The notes under the pieces are model-generated. The model saw only the letters and a program-made list of their open reading frames with translations. It searched no databases and had not been told where the DNA came from. This document shows, piece by piece, positions 13,146 to 25,357 of a DNA stretch of 64,000 nt. The DNA comes from Neospora caninum Liverpool (Eukaryota > Apicomplexa > Conoidasida > Eucoccidiorida > Sarcocystidae). The stretch covers positions 744,001-808,000 of the forward strand of contig NC_018396.1 in the NCBI RefSeq assembly GCF_000208865.1, given 5' to 3'. The position numbers and the translations under genes were made by a program. Each line of letters starts with the position of its first letter. The first letter of the stretch is position 1.

Positions 13146-14652
13146 TTTTGCCGGGAAACGGAGAGAAAACGGAAGAAAACGGAATAAATAACGCTGTTTG
13201 AGGGGACTCGCACAGCAGGGAGAAAAGCGCGTGCATGACCGCTCCTTCTGACCCGTCCCCCGCACAAAAGCCACGGCGTTGATTCAAGGAGAGAGACGCC
13301 TTCATGCGGGGGGCGGGGGTGTAGGCATGCTGAGGCAGAGAAGCAAGATAGCCGTGCATGTAAAATGCGCCGTCTTTTCAACAACTGCATGCACTCTGGA
13401 TTGTGCGATCAAGGAATAGTCACATCTTTGTACTTTGTGACGCTTTTAGTTGTGGTACCAGAACAGTCCAATCGGTACGCTCACTGCGAGATATCAACGC
13501 TGCGTCTTTTGTAGAACTGCAGCTGCAGGAGTAAAGGTGGAAGGCGTCAACCCGCAGCCGGACGAGAATCCTTGTAGCATTGCTCGGTTTCCGAGAAGCC
13601 TGCTGAGGTGGAAAGTTGACGGGGCCTGAGCAGACGAGTGCTTTTCCACACAAATGTGGCAAGTGTGTCATTAAGTGAGTTAAATAATACGGGGTTGTTT
13701 TTGCCCGCGATTGACTGCCATGATGAGGCTTTCTAAAGAGTACAAATACCGGGCCCGAGTGTTACTGCTTCGCTGGTCGACTATACTGGTCCAGAGGCGC
13801 AACTGCGCAGCAGTACCACAACAAAGGCATCGGTTGTTGCTCAGTGGGCTAAACATACAAGAAAAATCATCGGATGCGCCTGTCGCACCTCATGGCCTGG
13901 CGGTGGTGCGTCTGGGAGGAGATAAATGGTTTGTTTATGGTCGCAAATGTGACGGTTGATGCTGTTCATTTTTGCATTTCCATAGAGCAGATTTGAGCTC
14001 CTGGTGTTAGGGCGTGGCCTGCTACCAATCTGCTCTTCTCCACTTAAGATCAACAAAGAATCAAGGGTGAATTGAACCCCTGTGAAAAGAAGATACAACC
14101 TCTCCTAGCTGAGTGGTTGCCGTAAAATTTCTGCCGAAATCAAAGTGCTGTTCAGGTTTAGCTGATAATCGCGAGTATGCAGCCTTCACAGATTTGAGAC
14201 TGCCATCCTCGTAGAGAAATGATCGCGGCATTCGTGAGACACTCCTTTGCAGAGAGTGCTGCGGATACGGTTCCCGTGCACGCCCGACGCCAGGCAAACC
14301 TCAACTCAAACGATGAAGTAACGATGCTGCTGCGCAGGCAGACTTTAGAATGTGTGACCCTGATTTCGCAAATCAAATACCTGCCATCCCAACCGCTGGT
14401 ACCCGTGATACGCCCTTTAGTCCAGCAGAGAGAGCCGCTTTTGCATCACTGCCAAAGCCCCACTGGCCTGCTACCGAGCAGAAGCCGCGGGGCTAGCATA
14501 ACTCCCAGCTGCCGCCCGTGCATCCCTCCGCTGTGCAAATTGATGAAGAGTACATATCTGAGGAGGCGGCTACAAGCTAGCCACCAGCGTGATTGCTAAA
14601 ACTATGAAATTAGTCAATAGACAAAACTTTGCGTAGCCTTCCTTTTAGCATT
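13146..14652. other. Divergent promoter region, eL34 and the gene at 14653
   Basis: This 1.5 kb stretch separates two divergently transcribed genes and should hold both promoters and 5' UTRs. An acceptor-like sequence (pyrimidine tract ending TTTTAG at 14643-14648) lies four bases before the downstream ATG, so a 5' UTR intron or an upstream coding exon for that gene is possible. Open frames at 13711-13959 and 14219-14599 have no recognised homology; either could hide such an exon. Confidence 0.5.
13386..13393. promoter_or_regulatory. TGCATGCA element upstream of eL34
   Basis: The palindrome TGCATGCA is seen directly, about 240 bases upstream of the eL34 start codon. TGCATGC with a purine after it is a described promoter element of Toxoplasma ribosomal protein genes and a known ApiAP2 binding core. 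The companion element of those promoters, with a TTATATT core, was not found nearby. The position fits a proximal promoter, but function here is inferred. Confidence 0.5.
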
Positions 14653-16472
14653 ATGGGATGGTCAGGCTCCTTGCGAACGTACATAAGCGCAACCATATTC
14701 CTTTTAGCGCCAGTGGTCTGGGCCGTTACGATCGATTTCATCTTTGGTGAGTGCCGCCGCTTACCGGAAGGAATCAGCCGTCGACGGCTTTGACGCGGCC
14801 AGTGCTCTTCGCGTGATTCTGAACCATGTCTTTAGCACGTTTTGTTCGACAGCGACTCACTGATTGAACCGTCTGGAAACTGCCATCGCCAGCTTGGGAA
14901 TGGAATGTTGGCTATGCGAGACAACAGCGGCGGCACGTTGCACCGATCTATGGCTGAGACGCACACTACTCCCTCTGTGCTATTCTTACTGGGTCGATGT
15001 TTTTCTAGGATCGGTACTGCATTTGGTACAAGCAGAGACTCCTAGCGTATTCGAGGTGAGGTATCAACGGTTCTGTAGTGGTCCGGCGTAAACGAATGAA
15101 CAACTGAACATTTCACATACATAGCGAAGTATGCGTCAGCTCGGTCTCGTACCCGAACTGAGACATCATTTTCTTTGCCTTTTTCTGTTACAGACTTTTT
15201 TTATTGACGAAGCCGTGTCTTTCTACTCATGTTCAGTGGCTACGGTGGTGTTATGACTTGTCGCAGGTTCTTATAAAACCAAGGAGGCCGTACAGGCTCC
15301 CTGAGTTCGAGCATGTGAGGTCGTTTGACCAAGTGGACAGGTTTACTGAGAATTACCGCCGCGATGCCGATAAAATCAGAACTTCTCTGGATGCAGCGCT
15401 CAAGGAATCGCGTGGGCGTTACTACGGACCCTTCCGATACCGCTACCGTCAGTACCCAAAACCAACGCATTATCCCCCCTGGTAATTGATATCTTCCCCT
15501 TTTTGTCTTTCTCGTCGGGACAGTTGGATAGGGATTTGTTTGACAACGAATGCAACATTCCTGTACGTGTCCTGCATCGCTGCCTGCATTTTGTTTAGGT
15601 ATTTCAACCAGTCAGTCATGGTTCAAATCCCTACAGACCTCGAAATCAAGGAGCCTCGTGGTCCTGAAGGGTAAGGGCACCCGGAGAGACGTAACCATCT
15701 ACACCCGGGTAACAGTTTGGTTAGGGGTTTGGTGTACGAGAGCAGTCATTTCCACGTACTACGTCCGCGAATAACTTTCCTCTCTGTGTCTGTTTGTTTT
15801 CTTTCAAGTGGTGCTGAAGGGAAGACTATGGGACGCTCATTCTTGTGTGTCGTTTGTAGGGTTATATACGCGCACGAAGTCTACCAAGCTCCCCCTGACC
15901 TTCGCGAGCAGATGACAATGCACATCCCGAATCGGCCAAAAAATCATGAAACGATGAACACCCTGGTGGAGGTACTGCAGCAATCGACAACGTAATCACA
16001 TGGACCATCGCATTTCCTACGCTTCGTTTTCAAAGGAACTTTGTCACATCTGGTACAACGCGCTTTTTCTAAGGAGACCAGAAATACCAGGTTACAATGC
16101 TTCGCTTTCCATTTTGTAGGAGACACATCTGGCTCTACCCTTTCCCATATGAAGAGACTGTAATATGGAAACAACAAGAAACAAATGCCCAACAACGGAA
16201 TCTCACAACCGCTCGACATGTAGGAGTAGGCTGCACGATAGCCTCTTTCTATTCGAATACTATCCCACCACTCACCGACTCAGGTGATTCAGTGCGCTTC
16301 TGTAAAGTTTGTTTTGATTAAGGGAACAGAATATAGCTTTACAGTGAATTCTATGACTGTATCTAATTGGCTGAGCTACTCCAGAGAACAGCAACAAGAA
16401 GTGGAGACTAGGGAGGCCCTAACAGCTTGGGACAAAGCATACGAGTTTTTTCTCCGGTCTCCTACTATATGA
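14653..16472 (+). CDS. Unrecognised membrane-anchored protein, seven exons
   Basis: I do not recognise the family. Exons: 14653-14746, 15009-15055, 15237-15481, 15599-15670, 15860-15991, 16120-16219 and 16284-16472. All introns are GT-AG and every junction phase matches (1,0,2,2,2,0), giving 292 residues and a stop at 16470. Residues about 10-31 (YISATIFLLAPVVWAV) form one membrane helix directly at the N-terminus. The rest is soluble, with charged and aromatic runs (RYYGPFRYRYRQYPKPTHY around residues 117-135; HIWLYPFPYEE near 200). Stops in most introns mean unspliced RNA would not code. The last intron has an alternative phase-0 acceptor before GGAACAGAA at about 16323. The layout resembles lineage-specific subunits of apicomplexan mitochondrial inner-membrane complexes; that is inference. 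It diverges from eL34 and converges on transporter A. Confidence 0.65.
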
Positions 16473-18860
16473 ATGGTATTAAACAGCAGTCGCGTTCGAC
16501 GTGCCACGCCCGGTGTTGTATATCGCACTAGGAAAGGGAAGAGGACAGGTGGCTGTATCGCCATCACTGACAGGGCGACAGACAATTCACCATAGTCCCG
16601 CAAGCAGAAGAGAAAATCGAGATTAGACGGTCACATTTTATTCGGAAAGCGTAGGAAGTCGGCCCGCTTGACTGAAAGGGTCAAGGGTAAGTCTTGTGTA
16701 GGTAAAAGGAGTAAAAACGAGGCAGGCGTGCACATCTTCACTGGCTTCGGTAGGAGAGCAGCCGCTTCTATAAAGGCTACTTTTAAAAAAAACGTTTTTG
16801 TTGGGTATTTGGACGAACCAAGGACAGTTATCCGAATACGGCAATATATTTTTCTATTACATGTGCAAATAAAAAAGACAGGCAGGAGCAGCGCCCTTGC
16901 GCCTTCTCTCATTTTCTGGATGAGCTGCGACGTTGTCTTTGACCAGTAACTAATCCGTCGCGTAGATGCTATCGGACAACGTGACGTTACTCTGTGTTAC
17001 TAGGTGAGGCTACAGTTGCAGTGTTCCTGTGGGGAGACACTGGATTCGTTAATGGATCAAGGCTTGATTCCAATAAGCCCGCGTACACTCTTCACCTCCC
17101 AATGGTTGTGTAATGGCCAAGGGAAGCCACGGACCTTGAGTAATGAGTGCAAGCCCATTGCTAAACTTCAAGGAAACTGCACGCGTCTACTCGTGTGACG
17201 CTACGGCAGACACCGTTCCCCCGGGAGACAATTGGATAAATCTCAAACGTTACCAAAGAAGAAGCCCGCGAGGGCGGCACATACTCTGATAAGTTTCGTT
17301 GATTATTTCTCGAAACCATAATGCCCTAGTTGTACAGACAGGAGCGATGTACAAGAACAATAGTGGGACAAAGCATTCAGACCGCCGTAATTCGTTGGTA
17401 CATCGTCACAGAGTCGCTCCTCTGGTACACGCTCCTCAGCTCCTTATTGTTGGATCCTGAACACCATCAGACAACAACAACGAAAGCTGCTGCTGTTGCA
17501 TCCACCCCATGCCGAATGCAAGTAGCCATCAGCATCTGAAGAGAATATCTCTGCTCCTAACAAACAGAATGAAACCATATGCCGACGGTCCAAGACTTGA
17601 ACGCGGTTACATTTGTTTTTTATCTTTCTTGTGGCTTTCCGGCCCCCTTGCTTCCTCGTTTCCCCTGCTGTCCTGTTACCGCTGTTGACATAACGAACAA
17701 CAATTAACCAGGAAGCAGGCATTTCACTCTCCACCCCTGCTGTGTCACAACGTCAAAGATTTCGTCAGTATTGCCTTCAAAACCCTTTGGTGATGAATGG
17801 AAGACCGTAGCTAGAGTTTTCGGAGGCAACCAAAAAAAAGTGAAACTCGCAGATGCCATAGGAAGGCTGGCATTGTCAGAAATATCTCGAGAAGAAGAGA
17901 AAGACAAACGTAAATGAACAATATGGTCGTAGGGAAGACTGAGGCACGTTGTGCGTCCGTGTGATTCGTAATCCTGAATAGTTCCTTCCATATGGTGCTT
18001 ATATTACTGCTTGAAAGTGTGAAGGACTCGGGAGAGGAAGCGGCAAACTACGGGGAACATTAAGCGCTGCTGCTATGCCAGGGAAAAGTTGCCTTATCCG
18101 TTTGATCGGGCTTGCATACGGTTCTCAACCGTCGGGGCACCGGCAGACAAGACAAACTGAAAAAATATGACAGGGTGATTCTTTCGTAGCATGTAGTGAC
18201 GCAGTTCTTCCACACTAGTAAAAACAACACACTTGGTTCCTTTTACATGGAAAAAAGTTCCCCGAGGCAGCCTCACACGTTTTCAGAATCGATGAACATT
18301 AAAAACTGACAGGAGTCCGCCTCTTGGTGTTTTCCCTATTTGCTGAATAGGCGACCCAAGTCCCTTTTCTATGCAAATGCGTGTACGCTATACAGCGTTT
18401 CGCCTTTGTGACTTGCTGAAAAATTCGACCGTTCTTGAAGAACCACCTTTACTTGGAAAAAAAGCCAAAAGAAATGGAACGTGTTGCACCTCTCTGGGCA
18501 ACGCACTATACCATAGACAACTCACGTCCCCTATAGAAAACAAAATGATACAATAACGACAAGTAAAATCACAGACACAACGTGGCTGTTTATGATAGAT
18601 TTACGTTCCCTTCATTTTCACGCACACAAGCGTTTACAGTAAATGCTTAATACTTTTAAGCTCCAACCAGCCCCCGTCTACCTGAAAAACGACGAAACGG
18701 CAATAATAATACAAACCATAGCTTCTCGCATTAACATTTCTTCTTCAAGCGTTCTCGTTGCTTCACGTCTGCATTGCGGAGCGGATCAAGTACCTATGAT
18801 AAACTGTTGCCTAATCTCTCCCGGCCAACCCGTATGATTTCTGCGATTTGATCGCTGTTA
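16473..18860. other. Intergenic, between convergent 3' ends
   Basis: The unknown + gene and transporter A (-) converge here. Scattered open frames of 60-96 codons (for example 16631-16912 -, 17444-17734 -, 17704-17991 -, 18094-18276 -) have no shared family signature or coherent splice chain. The base composition is more A+T-rich than the flanking exons. Probably 3' UTR and spacer; no gene seen. Confidence 0.55.
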
Positions 18861-20140
18861 CTAATTTAGGTTCCCACTGGGACAAGCGATCCCGTAGTCA
18901 GTTGTCGGATGCCACCTTGAAATTGTATTGTATACAGAGAAGAACTGAACTACAAAGCCACTAAGAATTATGAGGTAGTGCGATAGCCGCCGTGATAATT
19001 GCCTTGGTTTCTTCAGCTTCAGATGCACTAGTGCAGGAAAAATGAAAGCAAGAGGGACACCGCATACAGCGCCGATCAACGAAACAAACCCGCCTAGTTG
19101 ATGCTTCCCCACAATGGCTATTGCGACGGTGGAGAGAACCTGAAACAGCCACAGAGAAAGCAGAGCACGTACCCACATGCAGGGAACCAATCACTACAGG
19201 CAATAAAAAAACATAACCAATTACGCTGTTGGCTTGTGAGTGGAAACATCGAGTCCGTTGTGTGTTTCACCCACAGAGGGACAAGAAAAGCGAGTAATGC
19301 TGCATACAGAAGCAAGAAAACCTGTCGTTCGTACGATTGCGGCCGGAGAGCAGGAGTGTTAACAACAACAAGCCGAAAGTTGTTTCACACGCCCCTCTTC
19401 TATATTTATATCGTATGCGGTTGGAAAGTTTTTCTTTTGTATGTACACACACACACACGGATATGTATGCATGCACATGCACCAGGTACGGGCGAAGGCA
19501 ATCCGTGTTTTGACGTACGAGGACGATACGAATGGCTGCACTGACGAGCTGCCGTGCCCATCGACACGAGACCATAACATGCGGCAGCAACCTCTTCTCC
19601 GCTATTCCCGTGGCGGGATAGAGCATTAGCGGGTACGTAGATAAAACGACGATAACGAAAATTGCCTGGAACAGAAACCAATCACACACAACGAAACAAA
19701 GAGCCTCAACTTAAACACCGTAATCATCCACATGGCTTAGGGCAGAGATTGTTTGCATGTATGCTTGCATATATATATAGCAGGTTCTAGCTGCCCATTG
19801 TCATTTGTCTAGTCTCTAGTGAGATATACCCAACACAGTTAGGAAGGTGCAACCTACGGCTGAACGCAAGAAGCATAGACGTATATATATATATATATAT
19901 ATGTACTTACATACTTGACGCAAATAACGTGTCCCTTCCTGGACATAGTCTACTGGGTAATGCAACGGAATTAGGAGTAAACACGCACTACTTTCACATC
20001 AGCGGACGGCCACATCTATCCGACATGCATATATGTGCGCACACACCCACCGTTTCCACAACATGAGCAAAAGCAAATAAGGATTTTAATAAGTATAACA
20101 ACGTGAGTATGCGTCGCATGTGCGCCATATAACATATACA

Positions 20141-20176
<36 letters not shown>

Positions 20177-21988
20177 CCAGTAACCTCCTCCATGGATTAC
20201 CTGGATGGTGGTTCCAAGAAGACCGGAAGGAAGATTGAAGAGAATAACCTCTCTCACTTCCTTGCCAAATGCTAGGACACAAATTGTCGTGTACACGACG
20301 TACAACAATGTAAGGGCTGTGAGAGTAAAACTGAGCAACTGGAGATAAAACACAGGAAAGACAGGAAGACAACTTCCGAAGGCAGCGAGCGAGAAACTCT
20401 CATGGAACCCCACTGTGACACTACATTTATATTTGCTGTTTTCCTATAAAGCGATGACTCTTCAATTGCCCCTCAAGCATGGTAGATGAGTGCCTCTGCA
20501 TACGCTATTCCTACAAAAACATACAACTAGATGGTTATGAAAATATGAACGTATACATATATGTAAATATATGAGCACGTGTTGCCCACGACCATATAAT
20601 ATACGCTCTGGAAAGACGAGTGCTCGGACAACTTGGAAACACATCACCGTCGAGGGAACCATCATAGGGAAAGAATGTCTTTTAATGAGGAACACCTGCC
20701 CGCTTTCTCTCACCAGCGAGAATTTCCGTTGAACAGCGGGCTTTGCTGTATTGCGGATGGGGAGAATCAGGCCAGCTCCTGGCGAAAAACAGCAAAAGCC
20801 ATGCGCATGCGCATATACCTATACATGTATATATCATATGCGTATGTAGGCATAGATATCAATATACTGTTTAAGAATGAGGCGTGAGCGGAGTACCACT
20901 GTTTATAATACCTGAATGCACAATTTATATCAACGACTCCTTCGCTGCAGAATCTTGCGAAATCGCCTCCCAAGTGAATGCAATAAAAGACACATATATA
21001 ACTACCTACACTTGTATCTATAACTGTGATCGTATATATATATATATATACGTGTACAAGTTATGGGATTTTACCTAACCAGAGGTATATACTCGTTCCA
21101 AGGATGAGAGACCATCCGTCGAAATTGAACAATTCGATAGACCGAACCAATCGCTGCTGGCTCAGTTGAACGATGACGGCGACCATGAGGATGAGCATGC
21201 CAAAAACTGTCCCGATGTTTCCCACTAACATAAGAGGTACGAGGTATGTCATGTTTCTTATAAAGCTGAGAGACAGAAAATATACCCCTAAACACCATAT
21301 TAGCGTCGTTACAGACACGTCCACATTGGGGGAGCATCCCGAGGTGACCCGAATAAGATCATGTAAATTTCGTGAAGCGACTACCGCGTAAACTGCACAG
21401 AATGCCACCTGCGATGAAAAGACACACAATTCTACTAGAGTTCTTCCCCATCCCCCTAGAGCGCATTCGGCGATATCTTCGTATGTAACGCGCACATCGC
21501 CTTCGCAGCATTCAATAAGTAGTTCCATACAGTACACGCTGAGCACAAGAACGCTAGATAAAGTGAGAAGAGAGAGAATGAGACCGCCTTTCATGACGGC
21601 GTAAGGAAGAAAAATAAAGGTGCTTCCCATGAACGCCTTGCAAATAATCACGCCGGTGCCGAAGGGCCCTGTTGTCTTCACTTTGTGACGGTGATGAATC
21701 GACGCGTCTCCGTCTGAACACAACAGAACGAGAAAGAAGATGGAACACGGTCGAAAATAAACACAGACGCGCGATAGCCCAATCGAACTGAAAGGAGGTA
21801 CGAAATGAGACCCTTCGGCAAAACGGAACATATATATGTAATTCAACGCACTGGAGATGCATCTGTGCATAAGCACACAATTATGATCTCAGCGATAGGA
21901 CGTGACGCTGGAAAGGCTTTCCGTGGAGTGCTCTCTCGAACGTCACCACAAAACAAATGCTTACACGGAAATATACTTTTGTGTGTCT

Positions 21989-22023
<35 letters not shown>

Positions 22024-22408
22024 AAGGTATATGTATATTTTCTATGCCGCTTGTTCTGACGTGAAGGATTTTTACGTTTCCAACCACGATCAGCCAGCGA
22101 TGCCCGATTTCCTCCACACCATAGAGAATGAGGACACCTAATGAATTTACGGTTTCTGCATTTTCGGCCGGAGCAGTACCTGCCATCGTTGCTAGAAAAG
22201 AATCTCGGGAGCAGTGAGCTCCAGTAGCGGATACCGAGGAAAGAACCTTAGAAGCTGTGAGAGAAGGACGTACACCATCTATAACCTTCCCTTCTTCTGT
22301 ATGTGCCACTGCCTCTTGAAGCTCTTCTGACAGAGTGTCACGTGAATCGTAGAGCTCTGCTACCTCCACAGATACTCCAGGAGCGATGTGATCCACTTCC
22401 ACTGCCAT
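18861..22408 (-). CDS. AAAP amino acid transporter, paralog A
   Basis: Multi-pass membrane carrier of the amino acid/auxin permease family (Aa_trans), probably moving amino acids across the plasma or an internal membrane; substrate unknown. Exons: 22408-22180, 21713-21075, 20778-20714, 20338-20201, 19665-19519 and 19139-18861; product about 498 residues. The core exon holds the N-terminal helices (KAFMGSTFIFLPYAVMKGG and onward), and exon 3 contributes GAGLILPIR, the family's central motif. Exon lengths of 65, 138 and 147 nt and all phases equal those of paralogs B and C, which fixes the junctions well. The donor ending exon 1 (22180, CAG|GTACTG) is the best of several phase-1 choices. An acceptor-like CTACAG just before the ATG suggests a 5' UTR intron. 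Odd: the first-helix glycine motif reads MGST and the WEG motif reads WLG, unlike B and C. Confidence 0.85.
19882..19902. repeat. (TA)n microsatellite
   Basis: An uninterrupted TA run in the intron between exons 4 and 5 of transporter A. Confidence 0.9.
20144..20171. repeat. (AT)14 microsatellite
   Basis: A 28-base pure AT run, also in the intron between exons 4 and 5 of transporter A, just past the exon 4 donor. Confidence 0.9.
21033..21050. repeat. (TA)9 microsatellite
   Basis: A pure TA run in intron 2 of transporter A, close to the donor at 21074. Confidence 0.9.
21992..22020. repeat. (AT)n microsatellite
   Basis: A 29-base alternating A/T run in intron 1 of transporter A. Confidence 0.9.
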
Positions 22409-23171
22409 ACTCTCTGGCTCTGTAGGAAGATACAAGCAACAGCAAAAAAGTTGCGAAACATGACGCAGAACCAAGATGGTCCCGAAACAAGAGGCCGAGG
22501 ACGAAGTCGAAGGTAAAAGACAGGGAGTTACAGTGACAGAAAAAGATATAAACACACTACGACGAAGAGGCAGGTCACGTGCAGAATTTTAAAAACAAAG
22601 ATACACGCGAGGGCAAGGGGTAGAACCGCTTCGATCTTTCTTCTCAATAACACTAACCTCGTTTCTAAAAGGTTGGGCAAGTGCGCTCCCCAAACTTTAT
22701 AGCGACGTAGCAAGCTAGGAAACTTCTCCGTTCAAAGAATGCCAAAGCTTTAGCAACATGGGGAAGAAAAACGCGAGAGCAGAACCACCGGTGAGAAGAG
22801 GCGAAAAGCACCAGCAAGTGGAGAAAGAAAACGACGGCAGAAAGATCGAGGTTGCCTCAAGGAACAGGAACAAGCGGAGGGAGAGAAAAACGAGACTCAG
22901 AATCCCAAGCGGGGAGGAGAAAACGGGAAAACCGGACCACGAACAGGGAGGGTAACCAAAAGGGGCCAAGGAACACGACGACAAACAACAAGGAAACCGT
23001 AAGGAAGAAGGAAGAAGAAGTCTTTGACGAAAACGGAGACGAAGCCGAAGAAACACACACAGGGGTCGTCTCATTAGTGTGTATAAATTTAAAGGTAGCG
23101 AGGCTGTGATAGCTCGGTGACTCGACAATGAGAACCTTGATGCTGTCTAGAATCGAAACGGTATGACTTGT
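22409..23171. other. Upstream region of transporter A
   Basis: Expected to contain the 5' UTR and promoter of transporter A and the 3' UTR of the small gene ending at 23172. The + strand from 22755 to 23060 is strikingly purine-rich (long GA/AA-rich runs), so the transcribed strand is pyrimidine-rich, as is common in coccidian 5' leaders. The 137-codon minus frame at 22715-23128 is Leu/Phe/Ser-rich because of this composition and is not considered a gene. Confidence 0.5.
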
Positions 23172-25357
23172 CTAATGACTGATCTTTCGAATGTGATCAG
23201 GGTCCAAGTTGCGACGCAAATCTCGCAGACGAGGAGACACAGATGGCCGGAGATAAGGGGCTGCTTGTTCCACGTCAAACCTGCATTTCTCCATCTCCCT
23301 TAAAAGGTAAAACGGCAAGACACCAGAGAGGTTACATATCAAAAATGCCAGAGAAAAAATGGAATCGTCTTCACTATCGAGCATTTGTCTTCGTTGTCAG
23401 CCACTTAACGGACGGAAATTACCGCGCGTGATGGGGCCAACGTGGACACAGGGCCAGGGAAGAACTATACTTTTCGCGTAAGGTGAGCGTGTGTGCTCTA
23501 CTCCTACAAGACGGAAGATAAAACACGTCTGTCCTCTGCTTCTTAAAGGTGAAAAGAAAAGCGAAACGCGGAAAGCGATTTCGCTACCGTTTCGCTCAAA
23601 ATACCAGTGTGGGATCTCATCGCCAGGAAGTGGTCCTTGAGGCGAGAAAAGCAGACGCGAAATCAACTAGCCGCGATCTATTTCGTAGAACATTCGATTG
23701 GACGTGGAAACGCGAGTTAAGGCATATGCGCGTGTCGCTTAAGCTCAGCTAGCTTTTGTTCAGGTATGGACCAGCACTCATATCCATCAATACCTCAAAG
23801 ATGTTCTGTCTTTCCTCGGAGTGGCTTTACTGTTCCGCGTGTGTTCTCTCGCGAAGTACATGGGGGGTCTGCGAGCCAGTTCCACACACCAAGAGAAAGA
23901 GGATGATAAAAAAATTTGAGATCCATCGAAAAGTGAGACAAAAACACAAAGCTCTTGAGCTCTTTGTGTCCCTTGCCCGTCTTCGATTGAGGCATTTTGG
24001 CTTTGGGGGGGGGGGGGGGGGGAAGGAGCATGCCCAAGGAAAAAACTGGAGATAAACAACCGTGATGCCGGGCCGTACATAGGTGTGTCAAGTTCGGTGA
24101 CCTGCAAGACAAGCAAACATAGAGCTACTTGCTGGATGCGAAAGGCGATGTGTTATGCTTGCAGGGGGGAGGAGGAGGCGAGTAGGTGTGGTAACCGGCG
24201 TTTCGCCGTCTTTGTCGCCATCTCAGAGTAATACGTTAAGAAGGATAAGGAAGGCGGAAGTAGCTGAGAGCAGAAATGCGCTGCTACAATATGGGGATTC
24301 ACGTTTCTTGCCGTTTACTGGTTCGCTGAAAACGAGTGAAGGCAAAACATGAAGCAAATAACTTCTCGCGTCAATCGGGAACGGATTGGTGATAGACTTG
24401 TTAGATGGAAAAGGCAAACAGCGGAAAAAGTCGGTGGCGAAGAAGTGACAATGAGAGAGGCTACGATTGAGAGACGCGAGGACGAGGCGGGTTTACAGGC
24501 AGAGAGGTATCAGTTTCGCGAATGGGTAGCCATTGACCTGAGCGCAAAGACTGAGCAAAACAGGGAAAACACTTCCGAAGAAAACGGGGACGAGCGGAAA
24601 GAATTGCAGTTGCTGATTCACCAAGGAGGGTGTCATTGCGTGTTGGCTATTTGTGTATCGTTAGGTAAACACAAGGGCCCGGTCGACGCTGCGTTGCATC
24701 AGCGAGAACAAGGAAATGAGTGTCTCAAGAAGGGCTTCTGCACTCTCCTGGTACGTGGAAACGGGCATCTTCTATCCTTCAAATGGGATCTGAAAGCCGC
24801 TCTCTTGTAGCAAAGTCTTCCATCAACAGAGAGAAGTGAGGGATAACAAAGGTGATTCAGCTTTGGTCTCTTCCGCTTTTGTATTTTGTTTTCCCGGTGG
24901 CTAGTCTCTACGCTTGCGCCTTCCCGACGGCCTGCTGACGCATCACTGACCGACCCCCTCGTCAGCTCGATGGTTTTATTTCTTCACATCCCTTGAGGTG
25001 TTCGACATCGAGAGGACCCCGCTGATTGCTTCAATATCATCTCTGTGATGATATCCAGTTACAAATGCCTTTCGGATTTTTAAATTCACAAAACACGCAA
25101 TCTGTTTACAGGATCCAAAGAAGGCAATGGCAAAGAACAAATCTATGTATTTCTTCGCAGATGTAAATATATGGTGGCCCGGTTGGTGAACCGTACTTTT
25201 GTTGTACAAAACGTGCGAGACCTAGTGCTTCAAGCTCTTCAGAAGAATGTGCGACTGAATCGTGGCAGCTACGAAAAAGTTTTCCCCGAGCTCTCTACAC
25301 GTTCGCGACCTTGGCCAAATTTTAAAGTCCACATCTCTACCGCCCAAATAAAGGCAT
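23172..25357 (-). CDS. Putative small single-pass membrane protein, six exons
   Basis: I do not recognise the family. A chain of short exons can be read: 25357-25341, 25195-25090, 24101-24061, 23868-23831, 23635-23605 and 23298-23172. Phases agree at all junctions (2,0,2,1,2) and the product is 119 residues, starting MPLFG in the context ACAAATGCC and ending IRKISH then TAG. Residues about 23-41 (KYIDLFFAIAFFGSCKQIACF) form one hydrophobic helix; the tail carries TPMYGPASRPPMYFAREHT and a C-terminal Arg/Asp-rich segment (SPRLRDLRRNLDPDHIRK). Weak points: the first acceptor (AAAAG), the donor GTTGTT at 24060, and alternative donors at 23793 and 23587. The last exon and the helix exon are the most convincing. 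The design recalls small subunits of mitochondrial respiratory complexes; this is inference. It lies between transporters A and B in the same orientation. Confidence 0.45.
24005..24022 (+). repeat. G18 homopolymer
   Basis: Eighteen consecutive G on the + strand, read as C18 in the transcript of the small minus-strand gene, just inside its third intron (between exons ending 24061 and starting 23868). It could form a G-quadruplex on the + strand and serve as part of a pyrimidine tract. Confidence 0.9.
24349..24810 (+). CDS. Doubtful 153-codon open frame
   Basis: Single open frame starting in AAAACATGAAG, a fair start context. The product is Glu/Arg-rich (for example TIERREDEAGLQAERYQFREW) and has no recognised domain, signal peptide or clear membrane helix. 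It lies antisense to the large second intron of the putative small gene at 23172-25357. It could be a short hypothetical gene, a non-coding transcript or a chance frame; I favour chance. Confidence 0.2.
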   Translation: MKQITSRVNRERIGDRLVRWKRQTAEKVGGEEVTMREATIERREDEAGLQAERYQFREWVAIDLSAKTEQNRENTSEENGDERKELQLLIHQGGCHCVLAICVSLGKHKGPVDAALHQREQGNECLKKGFCTLLVRGNGHLLSFKWDLKAALL

